Below, one piece after another: positions 1-7,098 of a DNA stretch of 8,887 bases (its first letter is position 1; the number at the start of each line of letters is the position of its first letter). The position numbers and the translations under genes are program-made. The stretch comes from an uncultured Lachnospiraceae bacterium (lineage in GTDB: Bacteria > Bacillota_A > Clostridia > Lachnospirales > Lachnospiraceae): assembly GCA_910585655.1 (NCBI GenBank), contig CAJUFW010000112.1, positions 2,390 to 11,276 on the forward strand, given 5' to 3'. Under the pieces are notes generated by a model, which saw only the letters and a program-made list of their open reading frames with translations, was not told the origin of the DNA and ran no database searches.

Positions 1-2
1 CC

Positions 3-3000
3 GCTGCCAGAGAAAGCGTCAATACCGCCTTCTATACCGATCCGGTGATCAGCAGCGCGGTTTATATGGCGTTAGAGCAGTTCGGGTTTCAGGGCGGCAG
101 CATCCTGGAGCCCTCTATGGGAACCGGGCATTTTTTCGGGGCGTTGCCGGAGAGCCTGACCGGGAGTCGGCTTTATGGGATTGAAAAGGATGAACTTTCC
201 GGCAGAATAGCAACCCTTCTTTACCCGGAGGCAGAAATTCGGATCGAAGGCTTTGAACATACTGCTTATCCGGATAACTTTTTTGATGTAGCAGTAGGCA
301 ACGTGCCGTTTGGGGACTTTAAGCTGTTTGATCCGAAGTATGCCAGGCAGAATTTCCATATCCACGACTATTTTTTGGCAAAAGCGCTGGATAAGGTCAG
401 ACCAGGCGGGATCGTAGCGTTTGTGACAAGCAAGGGGACATTGGATAAGGCGAATCCGTCGGTACGGCGGTATCTGGCGGAGCGGGCGGAACTGATCGGA
501 GCGATCCGCCTCCCGAACATGGCGTTTCGGGAAAGTGCCGGTACGGACGTCACCAGCGACCTGCTGTTTTTACAAAAACGGGACAAGAAGATCGTCACCG
601 AACCGGACTGGGTGCATCTGGGGCAGACCAAAGAGGGGATAGCAGTCAATTCCTATTTTGCAGAGCATCCGGAGATGATGTTAGGAACCATGGAATATGA
701 TACCCGGATGTTTGGCAGCGACAGTAAGTATACGAGCTGCGTCAATCACGATCCGGAGTTTGACCTGGCACAGGCGTTACAGGAAGCTATCCGAAACCTG
801 CAGGGGACAATCCTGGAAGCAGAAGAACTGCTGGCAGAGGAAGAGACCTCGGATGTGATTGACGCCGATCCGGAGGTACGAAACTATACGTATACCTTTG
901 CAGAGGGGAAGCTGTACTACCGGGAAAATGCCAAAATGTACCGGAAAGAGCTGCCCTCTGCCATGGAAGAAAAAATCCGGCTCTTAGATGAAATCCGTAC
1001 AGTCACAAGAAAGTTAATCCAGATCCAGACAGAAGGCTGTGAAGAAAGAGAGCTGGCAGCCTGGCAGAAGCAATTAAATCAGAAATACGATGCGTATGTC
1101 AAAGCACATGGATCGATCAACGGAGCAAGAAGCAGGCGGGCATTCCGGGATGATGCGGATTACCCGCTTTTGTGTTCTTTAGAAATCGTAGGAGAAGACG
1201 GCAGGGTCGAAAAGGCAGATATGTTTTATAAACAGACTATCCGCCCGAATGTTACACCGACCAGAGTAGAGACGGCAGCAGAAGCATTGCAGCTTTCCAT
1301 CAGTGAATATGGCAGGGTAAACATCCCGTTTATGCTGGAGCTTTACGAACCTGCCATTCACCTGGAAGCAGAACGTTCCTTTCAAGGCAATCAGCCAGAT
1401 CGTTCTTTGGAAATTCCGTCAGAAGAGATAACATCGAGGGAAACAAAAGGAGCAGAAAGACGGGAGGCTTTGCTTGCCGAGTTGACCGGTCTGATTTTTC
1501 TCGATCCGGCAGAGTATGATCCGGATCGCCCGGAGGAGGGCTGGAAAACCGCAGATGAATATCTGTCTGGTAACGTCCGGGGAAAACTGAGACTGGCAAA
1601 GGCTTATCAAAACGAGCAGGGAGAACGCTTTGCGGCCAATGTGGAAGCATTGACAAACGTGCAGCCCAAAGATTTGGACGCATCGGAGATTGAGGTACGG
1701 ATTGGGACGACCTGGATTGAACCGGAGGATTACGAAGCCTTTCTCTATGAACTGTTACAGACTCCACGGAGTGCCAGAGCGATCCGGAGCCGTTATTATC
1801 AGTATGGCATTCAGATTCATTTAAACCAATACAACATGAACTGGTTTATTGAGAACAAGTCGTTAGACAAACACTCAGTGGCAGCCACAGAAACCTATGG
1901 AACCAAGCGGATGGACGCGTATACGATTTTAGAGGAGAGTCTGAATCTCCGTACTGTAACAGTGCGGGATCGGGTGGAGGAGGACGGGAAAGTCAGCTAT
2001 GTACTCAATAAAGCCGAGACGATGTTAGCCAGAGAGAAGCAAGATCAGATGAAAGAAGCCTTTCGGGAATGGATTTTCCGGGATGTAGACAGACGGCAGA
2101 AATATGTGCAGTATTACAATGAAACCTTCAACAACGTCCGTCTGCGGGAATACGATGGCTCCTATCTGACTTTTCCCGGTATGAGCCCGGAAATCAAGCT
2201 GCGGAAGCATCAGAGAAATGCCGTTGCCCGCATCCTGCTCGGAGGGAATACGTTATTAGCGCACTGTGTGGGGTCGGGCAAAACGTTTACGATGATGGCG
2301 GCCTGTATGGAGCAAAAGCGTCTGGGACTGGCGGATAAAACGGTGATCGTCGTGCCAAAGCCGTTGATTGCTCAGACAGCGGGAGAATTCTTACGGCTTT
2401 ATCCTTCCGCCAATGTGTTAGTAACAACCGAACGGGACTTTGAAAAAAGCAGACGGAAGCAGTTTGTTTCCCGGATTGCCACCGGAGATTATGACTGCAT
2501 TATCATGTCTCATTCTCAGTTTGAAAAGATCCCGATTTCCAAGGAACGCAAGGAGCGGATGTTAGAAGAACAGATCGCAGAGCTGGCATTTGCCATCGAA
2601 GAAAATAAGCGTCAGAATGGGGCAAAATGGACTGTAAAGCAAATGGAGGCACAAAAGAAGCGTTTGGAGGAGCAGCTCAAAGCGTTGTCAGATGAAAGCC
2701 GTAAAGATGACCTGATTACGTTTGAGGAACTGGGGATTGATTCGATTATGGTAGACGAAGCACACAGTTTTAAAAATATGGCGATCTTTTCTAAAATGAA
2801 CAATGTCTCCGGTATCTCCAGCTCCGGTTCCCAAAAGGCGATGGATATGCAGTTAAAATGCCAGTACATCACCGAGACAAAAGGAAACCGCAGCATTGTG
2901 TTCGCCACAGGTACCCCGGTCAGTAATACGATGTGTGAATTGTACGTTATGCAGCTTTACCTGCAGAAAGCAGCACTGGAACGGATGGGAATTCACCATT

Positions 3001-4808
3001 TTGATTCCTGGGCAGCGAATTTCGGTGAAGTTACAACCACATTGGAGCTGACGGTAGAAGGGACAGGGTTTCGTTTCAAAAGTCGGTTCAATAAATTCAC
3101 AAACCTGCCAGAGCTGATGACGACATTTCGGGAAGTGGCGGATGTGGTTACGGCAGACCAGATCCGCCTGCCGGTCCCAAGGCTTCGGGGTGGCAAGCCA
3201 ATCATCGTGCAAAGTGAACCAGACTGGTATGTTAAGCAGGCCATGGAGGAATTTGTCGTTCGGGCAGAACGGATTCGGGACGGAAAAGTTGCCCCGGAAG
3301 AAGACAATTTTTTAAAAATCACGCATGAAGCGAGACTGTTAGGGACGGATGCCAGATTATTAGAACGGGACGCGCCCAACCACCCGGAGGGGAAGCTGAA
3401 CCAGGTGATCGAGCGGGTGGCAGCCGAATATTTTGCCGGAAATCAGGGCGGAAGAATCGGCTGTCAGCTGGTTTTTTCCGACATTGGGATACCAAAAGCC
3501 TCCTGGAGTGAAGACTGGGAGGAACGTTTTCGGCAGGGAGAACGGGAATTTGACGTCTACAATTATCTGAAAGCCGGACTAATAAAAGTGGGTATTCCAG
3601 CAGAAGAGATCGCGTTTATTCATGACGCTGCGAGCGATGCCCAAAGAAATACGCTGTTTCAGGAAATGCGCAGCGGAAAAAAGAAGATTTTGATTGGTTC
3701 TACAGATAAATGCGGGACAGGAGTAAATGTGCAAACCCATCTGGTCGCTATGCACCATATTGATTGCCCCTGGAAACCCTCCTGCATCGAGCAACGGGAC
3801 GGGAGGGGGATACGGCAGGGAAATGAAAACGAGGAAATCGCAGTCTACCGCTATGTGACAAAAGGAACCTTTGATGCGTATACCTGGGCACTGATCGAAA
3901 ACAAGCAGCGCTTTATCAGTCAGATCATGACAAGTAAGGCCATCTCCCGTACCTGTGAGGATATCGACGAAGCAACCTTATCCTATGCAGAAATTAAAGC
4001 AGTCGCCACCGGGAATCCCCTGATAAAAGAAAAAATGCAGCTGGAAAATGAAGTGCAGCGGCTTAAGCTTTTAAAAGCTACCTATGAGAAACAGCACTAT
4101 AGTTTGGAGGATAAGATTCTAATCCAATATCCAAAGCTAATAGCAGCAGGTCAGGAAAAATTTTTCCGGGTTCAGGAGGATCGGAAGGCAGCAGAAAAAG
4201 CCCTGTTAGCAGAGCCGGAGTTTTCTATCCTCATAGGAAAGCAGATCTTTCGGGAACGAACCGAAGGAGGCACCGCTTTGTTAGAGGCAGCCAGCCGGTG
4301 TAATGTGGGGGAATCTACCCGGATCGGAAGATTGAAAGGCTTTGAACTGTTTGTAGAGAAACATGCTATGGGCGTGTCGTATCTCCTTCTACGAGGACAG
4401 GTCGATCATAAGACGGAGCTTTCTACCAGTATCGTAGGAAGCATCGTCAAACTGGAAAATGTGTTGGGAGGAATGGGAAAAGAGGAAAAACAGGTCGAGC
4501 TGCTCCTGGAACAGTATCAGCGGGATCTGGAACAATCAAAACAGGAATATCAAAAGCCGTTTGTCCAGGAAAAAGAATTAGAGGAAAAAACAGCGAGGCT
4601 TCAGGAACTGAACCGACAGCTGGATCTGGAGCATCGAACCGTAGAGGAACTTCCCGCTCTGATATCAGAAGAAGCAAAAGAACAGCCAGAAGAACAACCG
4701 AAAGAGCAATCGGAAGAACAACCAGAAGAAGAAAAGAGCAGCCGGGCGGCAGAGCCAGAAAACAGATATGAGGGAAGAAAGACGGGAGAAAAGGAGAAAA
4801 GACGATAA
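3..4808 (+). CDS. Adenine-specific DNA methylase-like / SF2 (SNF2-like) helicase giant protein, 5' partial
   Basis: The frame is already open at base 3 and reads AARESVNTAFYTDP before the first possible GTG start at 45. The real start therefore lies outside the window. Residue numbers here count from the GTG at 45. The N-terminal part is a Rossmann methyltransferase fold: a motif I-like EPSMGTGHFF begins at residue 22, and NVPFGD at 86-91 stands where N6-adenine methylases carry NPPF/Y. A superfamily II helicase core follows, with Walker A GSGKT at 743-747, DEAH at 904-907, ATGTP at 954-958, STDKCGTGVN at about 1219 and the motif VI QRDGRGIRQG at 1250-1259. The C-terminal 250 residues are charged, look coiled-coil and end in an E/Q-rich repeat. 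Proteins of this architecture are common on Firmicute conjugative elements, where they are annotated as helicase or N-6 DNA methylase; their role is not established. The stop overlaps the next start (TAATG). Methylation activity is uncertain because of the Val in NVPF and the missing N-terminus. Confidence 0.93.
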   Translation, partial: AARESVNTAFYTDPVISSAVYMALEQFGFQGGSILEPSMGTGHFFGALPESLTGSRLYGIEKDELSGRIATLLYPEAEIRIEGFEHTAYPDNFFDVAVGNVPFGDFKLFDPKYARQNFHIHDYFLAKALDKVRPGGIVAFVTSKGTLDKANPSVRRYLAERAELIGAIRLPNMAFRESAGTDVTSDLLFLQKRDKKIVTEPDWVHLGQTKEGIAVNSYFAEHPEMMLGTMEYDTRMFGSDSKYTSCVNHDPEFDLAQALQEAIRNLQGTILEAEELLAEEETSDVIDADPEVRNYTYTFAEGKLYYRENAKMYRKELPSAMEEKIRLLDEIRTVTRKLIQIQTEGCEERELAAWQKQLNQKYDAYVKAHGSINGARSRRAFRDDADYPLLCSLEIVGEDGRVEKADMFYKQTIRPNVTPTRVETAAEALQLSISEYGRVNIPFMLELYEPAIHLEAERSFQGNQPDRSLEIPSEEITSRETKGAERREALLAELTGLIFLDPAEYDPDRPEEGWKTADEYLSGNVRGKLRLAKAYQNEQGERFAANVEALTNVQPKDLDASEIEVRIGTTWIEPEDYEAFLYELLQTPRSARAIRSRYYQYGIQIHLNQYNMNWFIENKSLDKHSVAATETYGTKRMDAYTILEESLNLRTVTVRDRVEEDGKVSYVLNKAETMLAREKQDQMKEAFREWIFRDVDRRQKYVQYYNETFNNVRLREYDGSYLTFPGMSPEIKLRKHQRNAVARILLGGNTLLAHCVGSGKTFTMMAACMEQKRLGLADKTVIVVPKPLIAQTAGEFLRLYPSANVLVTTERDFEKSRRKQFVSRIATGDYDCIIMSHSQFEKIPISKERKERMLEEQIAELAFAIEENKRQNGAKWTVKQMEAQKKRLEEQLKALSDESRKDDLITFEELGIDSIMVDEAHSFKNMAIFSKMNNVSGISSSGSQKAMDMQLKCQYITETKGNRSIVFATGTPVSNTMCELYVMQLYLQKAALERMGIHHFDSWAANFGEVTTTLELTVEGTGFRFKSRFNKFTNLPELMTTFREVADVVTADQIRLPVPRLRGGKPIIVQSEPDWYVKQAMEEFVVRAERIRDGKVAPEEDNFLKITHEARLLGTDARLLERDAPNHPEGKLNQVIERVAAEYFAGNQGGRIGCQLVFSDIGIPKASWSEDWEERFRQGEREFDVYNYLKAGLIKVGIPAEEIAFIHDAASDAQRNTLFQEMRSGKKKILIGSTDKCGTGVNVQTHLVAMHHIDCPWKPSCIEQRDGRGIRQGNENEEIAVYRYVTKGTFDAYTWALIENKQRFISQIMTSKAISRTCEDIDEATLSYAEIKAVATGNPLIKEKMQLENEVQRLKLLKATYEKQHYSLEDKILIQYPKLIAAGQEKFFRVQEDRKAAEKALLAEPEFSILIGKQIFRERTEGGTALLEAASRCNVGESTRIGRLKGFELFVEKHAMGVSYLLLRGQVDHKTELSTSIVGSIVKLENVLGGMGKEEKQVELLLEQYQRDLEQSKQEYQKPFVQEKELEEKTARLQELNRQLDLEHRTVEELPALISEEAKEQPEEQPKEQSEEQPEEEKSSRAAEPENRYEGRKTGEKEKRR
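4680..4727 (+). repeat. Four 12-bp tandem repeats encoding EQPE-type units
   Basis: Four in-frame 12-base units (GAACAGCCAGAA, GAACAACCGAAA, GAGCAATCGGAA, GAACAACCAGAA) encode EQPE, EQPK, EQSE and EQPE at residues 1546-1561 of the helicase, counted from base 45. They sit in the low-complexity charged tail just before the stop. The unit is a multiple of three, so copy-number change would keep the frame. Confidence 0.8.
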
Positions 4809-5233
4809 TGACAATTTCCATCCGTTGTCTTTTGCAAGAGGCAGAAGAGATACTTCAGAACATGGCGTTAGAAGAACTGGCAGAGGATGTGGCAGAAACA
4901 GAAAACGGAAAGATCCTGGTACTTGGCGGATGGTGGGTGGAAATCCCGTCGTTAGAGATAACGCTACGGGCAGGAATCTCCTGTTACCAGGAAACAGAAC
5001 CTCCAGGCTATTTTCCGGAGGCTCCGATTCGTGTGATAGCAGAGACAGGAAAGGAAGAGAGTAAAACCGAGATTTTGGTTTTTGAGGGAGAGGCTGCTTT
5101 TTCCGAGGTTCTTTTTGTGTATATACAGGGAGAAATGGAACCGGAAGAAATCGAACGACTTCCCTGTTTTCTCTGCGTACCGGAGGAAGGAGCCTACCAT
5201 CACAGAAAGGATTTGATGAATGAAGAAACATAA
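4808..5233 (+). CDS. Unrecognised acidic 141-aa protein, coupled to helicase and PP-loop genes
   Basis: I do not recognise this family. The ATG at 4808 shares one base with the helicase stop (TAATG), and an AAGGAG sequence ends about 10 bases upstream, so translation is probably coupled. The protein opens with a Glu-rich helix (residues 8-32). It then has several predicted beta strands around KILVLGGWWVEIP (35-47), TLRAGISCY (52-60), PIRVIAE (73-79) and EVLFVYIQGEM (100-110), and ends in a short segment with two cysteines (PCFLCVP, 119-125). There is no signal peptide or membrane segment, so it is likely cytosolic. The 14-base overlap with the downstream PP-loop gene suggests that the two products are made in step and may act together; an accessory subunit is possible but unproven. 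Confidence 0.8.
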   Translation: MTISIRCLLQEAEEILQNMALEELAEDVAETENGKILVLGGWWVEIPSLEITLRAGISCYQETEPPGYFPEAPIRVIAETGKEESKTEILVFEGEAAFSEVLFVYIQGEMEPEEIERLPCFLCVPEEGAYHHRKDLMNEET

Positions 5234-6518
5234 TATGAGTGAACTGTATCAGATGCAGTCCCTTCCTCTTTCCGCGAAAATCCGTATGACGGAATACCGA
5301 ATTCGGGAATGGGTGGATTATTACGGGGAGGATGGCGTTTACATCAGCTTTAGCGGAGGAAAAGACAGTACGGTTTTATTGGATATTGCAAGGAAGCATT
5401 ATCCGAAAATCGAGGCGGTCTATGTCGATACTGGTTTGGAATATCCAGAGGTTCGAGCCTTTGTCCAGCGGCAGCAATCGGTAACGCTCCTTCGGCCAGA
5501 CAGGAATTTTCGGCAGGTGATTACTCAGTACGGGTATCCGCTCATCGGAAAGGAAGTAGCAGAATGCGTGTATGGTGCAAGAAGATATCTGGAGAAATTA
5601 GAACAGTGGAAAAAAGGCGCGGAAGGTGGCAGTGTGATACCAAACCATAGCTGTATGGCAGATTTACTAGGCATAGACCGCCGGGAGAACAAAGAAAATG
5701 AAGTCTATCAAAGCCTGAGACAGGGAGAGATCCCGCGTACAGAGCTGAAAGCGCCTGTCCGCTATTTGATTCTGAAGGGAACCTATCCCCATAAGGAGAA
5801 TGGCGTACCGACATCGGAGTATTCCAGGAGGTACAATAAAGAACGGTATCAATTCCTGTTAGAAGCGCCTTTTGAAGTGTCTGCACATTGTTGTTTGATA
5901 ATGAAAAAAGCGCCTCTGCACCGTTACACGAAAAAGACCGGAAAAATGCCTATGACCGCACAAATGGCAAGCGAAAGCAGGCTTCGGACCTGGAACTGGC
6001 TGAGAAACGGCTGCAATGGATTTAACATGAAACAACCCATGAGCAATCCCATGTCTTTTTGGACGGAGCAGGATGTCCTGGAGTATCTCTATCAGAATCA
6101 TATCCCGATTGCAGAGGTGTATGGGGCGATAGTGGCAGATGAGGGAAAAGGACGGACGCAAAAACCGTCGATGGAGTTGGAACTGTTTGATTTAGGAAAG
6201 CCGGTTTTTCGTACCACAGGCTGCAGCAGGACAGGATGTGTATATTGTGGCTTTGGATGTCACAGGGAAAAATCACCGAATCGGTGGGAACTGACGGAAA
6301 AGCTCTCTAATCCTGCCCTTATTGATTATATGATGCGCGGCGGCGCCTTTAACGAAAAAGGTCTTTGGACGCCGGATAACAGAGGGCTTGGATTTTGGTT
6401 TGTGTTGGAATGGGTCAATCTTCATGGAAATCTTCGTATCATCCTGCCGCACCGGGAGAAATATCTGGAACAATACGGGACGAGGGAGACAGAGAAGCAT
6501 CTGACCGTATCCGGGTAA
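5220..6518 (+). CDS. PP-loop ATP pyrophosphatase, phosphoadenosine phosphosulfate reductase family
   Basis: The N-terminal PP-loop SGGKDST (residues 45-51) and the DTGLEYPE segment (70-77) mark an adenine-nucleotide alpha hydrolase of the PAPS-reductase family (ATP binding with pyrophosphate release or adenylyl transfer). The later block HCCLIMKKAP (Cys224/Cys225), the ASESR and NGCN segments, SFWTEQDVLEYL and a Cys335-x4-Cys340-x2-Cys343-x3-Cys347 cluster near GCHREKSPNRW match the phage and conjugative-element branch of this family. That branch differs from the short CysH sulfate-assimilation enzymes. The cysteines could hold an Fe-S cluster or zinc (inference). Residues about 115-215 look longer than the equivalent stretch in typical members as I recall them. 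The ATG at 5220 has AAAGGA about 10 bases upstream and lies 14 bases inside the previous gene; an in-frame ATG at 5235 is an alternative. Related PP-loop proteins such as DndC act in DNA phosphorothioation and others in tRNA thiolation, but the substrate here is unknown. Confidence 0.9.
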   Translation: MKKHNMSELYQMQSLPLSAKIRMTEYRIREWVDYYGEDGVYISFSGGKDSTVLLDIARKHYPKIEAVYVDTGLEYPEVRAFVQRQQSVTLLRPDRNFRQVITQYGYPLIGKEVAECVYGARRYLEKLEQWKKGAEGGSVIPNHSCMADLLGIDRRENKENEVYQSLRQGEIPRTELKAPVRYLILKGTYPHKENGVPTSEYSRRYNKERYQFLLEAPFEVSAHCCLIMKKAPLHRYTKKTGKMPMTAQMASESRLRTWNWLRNGCNGFNMKQPMSNPMSFWTEQDVLEYLYQNHIPIAEVYGAIVADEGKGRTQKPSMELELFDLGKPVFRTTGCSRTGCVYCGFGCHREKSPNRWELTEKLSNPALIDYMMRGGAFNEKGLWTPDNRGLGFWFVLEWVNLHGNLRIILPHREKYLEQYGTRETEKHLTVSG

Positions 6519-6522
6519 AAGC

Positions 6523-6539
6523 TATCATAACAGATGATA
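6523..6539. promoter_or_regulatory. Distal operator-like palindrome (TATCAT-N5-ATGATA)
   Basis: The sequence TATCATAACAGATGATA is a perfect 6-bp inverted repeat with a 5-base spacer, four bases after the PP-loop stop codon. It closely resembles the operator at the repressor promoter (TATCATATCAACAGATGATA, 6975-6994), lacking only three inner bases. The TATCA/TGATA half-sites are therefore 7 rather than 5 bases apart. It may be a degenerate or auxiliary repressor site, or chance similarity. Confidence 0.4.
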
Positions 6540-6541
6540 TA

Positions 6542-6594
6542 CTCCCTTTCAGGCAGACAAGCGAGAGCATAAATCCTTGTCGCCTGGAAGGGAG
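6542..6594. terminator. 19-bp imperfect hairpin between convergent genes; possible bidirectional terminator
   Basis: The left arm (6542-6561) pairs with the right arm (6576-6594) over 19 base pairs, with one bulged A at 6555, one T/G wobble (6549/6587) and a 14-base loop. It lies between the 3' ends of the PP-loop gene (+) and the XRE repressor (-), where a shared terminator is expected. Neither strand shows a T-tract after the stem, so classical intrinsic termination is not clearly supported. mRNA 3'-end protection or a small palindromic repeat element are alternatives. Confidence 0.5.
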
Positions 6595-6603
6595 CAGCAG
6601 CGA

Positions 6604-6957
6604 TCAGTCAGGTTGATTCTGGTCATTCTTATCTGGCAGCAATATTGACTGAGCGTGCAACAGTTCTTTGGCTGTTTGAATTAAATAATCCTGTAATACG
6701 GGAGAAAGAGCCTGAAAGATGGTGAAAAATTCTTCAAATTTTCTGTCCTCCTCTAAAAACATACTGCCAGAACCTGTGCGGAGCCAGGTTTCATTGACCT
6801 TGCATTGTGAGCAAATCGCTTTGATGTTCTGATCGGTCACAGTAGCGCCGTTTTTTTCCATGTAGCTGATGGCGTTTTGTTTCAGACCAATTTTCTCAGC
6901 CAACTCTCGCTGGCTTAATCCCAGTTCTTTTCTTAGTTTACGAATACGAGTGTTCAT
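6604..6957 (-). CDS. XRE-family (Cro/C1-type) helix-turn-helix repressor
   Basis: The 117-aa protein has an HTH_3/XRE domain at about residues 4-60, with the helix-turn-helix LSQRELAEKIGLKQNAISYMEK at 14-35. The block NETWLRTGSGSMF follows, typical of XRE regulators in Firmicute phages and conjugative elements. A predicted helical segment at about 75-106, probably for oligomerisation, leads into a polar tail. It should be a cytosolic dimeric DNA-binding repressor. A strong AGGAGG (complement of 6965-6970) precedes the ATG by 7 bases. It is divergent from the small genes starting at 7099 and convergent with the PP-loop operon. Its own promoter overlaps a TATCA-N5-TGATA palindrome, so negative autoregulation is likely. 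No peptidase or protease domain is present, so release would need another factor rather than self-cleavage. Confidence 0.92.
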   Translation of the reverse strand: MNTRIRKLRKELGLSQRELAEKIGLKQNAISYMEKNGATVTDQNIKAICSQCKVNETWLRTGSGSMFLEEDRKFEEFFTIFQALSPVLQDYLIQTAKELLHAQSILLPDKNDQNQPD

Positions 6958-6975
6958 AAGGGTACCTCCTGCTTT

Positions 6976-7004
6976 ATCATATCAACAGATGATAAATTCG
7001 TCAA
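6976..7004 (-). promoter_or_regulatory. Leftward promoter of the XRE repressor
   Basis: On the minus strand, TTGACG (6999-7004) is followed after 17 bases by TATGAT (6976-6981). This is a near-consensus sigma-A promoter pointing at the repressor. The expected start site, about 6969-6972, falls at or just before the AGGAGG, giving a very short leader. Operator O1 covers the end of the -10 box and most of the spacer. Confidence 0.75.
6980..6994. promoter_or_regulatory. Operator O1, TATCA-N5-TGATA palindrome
   Basis: TATCA ACAGA TGATA is one of three perfect palindromes with identical 5-bp arms and a 5-base spacer in the divergent control region. An extra TATCA half-site abuts it at 6975-6979. 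It overlaps the -10 box and spacer of the repressor's own promoter, which fits autorepression. That the XRE protein binds here is inferred from position and symmetry. Confidence 0.7.
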
Positions 7005-7023
7005 GAAAAATATCACTTCTCAG

Positions 7024-7050
7024 TTGACATATATCAATAAGTGATATAAT
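7024..7050 (+). promoter_or_regulatory. Rightward promoter of the small divergent operon
   Basis: A perfect -35 TTGACA (7024-7029) and a perfect -10 TATAAT (7045-7050) are separated by 15 bases, two shorter than ideal. The expected start is near 7057, giving a leader of about 42 bases before the ATG at 7099. Operator O2 fills the spacer and enters the -10 box, so binding would block RNA polymerase. Confidence 0.75.
7032..7046. promoter_or_regulatory. Operator O2, TATCA-N5-TGATA palindrome
   Basis: TATCA ATAAG TGATA extends to 7-bp arms (TATATCA/TGATATA, 7030-7048). It sits between the -35 and -10 boxes of the rightward promoter. Its centre is 52 bases from the centre of O1 and 31 bases from that of O3, close to five and three helical turns, so the three sites face the same side of the DNA. 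Confidence 0.72.
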
Positions 7051-7062
7051 ATAAAATAGAAA

Positions 7063-7077
7063 TATCAATAAATGATA
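7063..7077. promoter_or_regulatory. Operator O3, TATCA-N5-TGATA palindrome
   Basis: TATCA ATAAA TGATA lies just downstream of the predicted rightward start site, in the untranslated leader. Bound protein here could act as a roadblock or bind cooperatively with O2. The spacer differs from that of O2 by a single base (ATAAA versus ATAAG). Confidence 0.7.
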
Positions 7078-7098
7078 AAAAGAAGGGAGAATTTATCT

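Noticed and set aside
4665..5231. A 188-aa minus-strand frame opposite the 141-aa gene and helicase tail
   Set aside because: Its Phe/Leu/Ser-rich composition is the mirror of Glu-rich coding on the plus strand; there is no start signal and no recognisable domain.
5220..6518. Naming the PP-loop gene cysH (assimilatory PAPS reductase) or dndC
   Set aside because: The length, the HCC block and the C-terminal cysteine cluster do not fit CysH, and no dnd partner genes are present, so only the family is named.
6395..6616. A 73-aa plus-strand frame overlapping the PP-loop gene end and the hairpin
   Set aside because: It is out of frame with the PP-loop gene over most of its length, lacks a ribosome binding site and runs across the hairpin.
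7072..7098. Start of the 56-aa gene at the ATG at 7072 (65 residues)
   Set aside because: This ATG lies within operator O3, about 15 bases after the predicted transcription start, with no ribosome binding site; the ATG at 7099 has a strong one.
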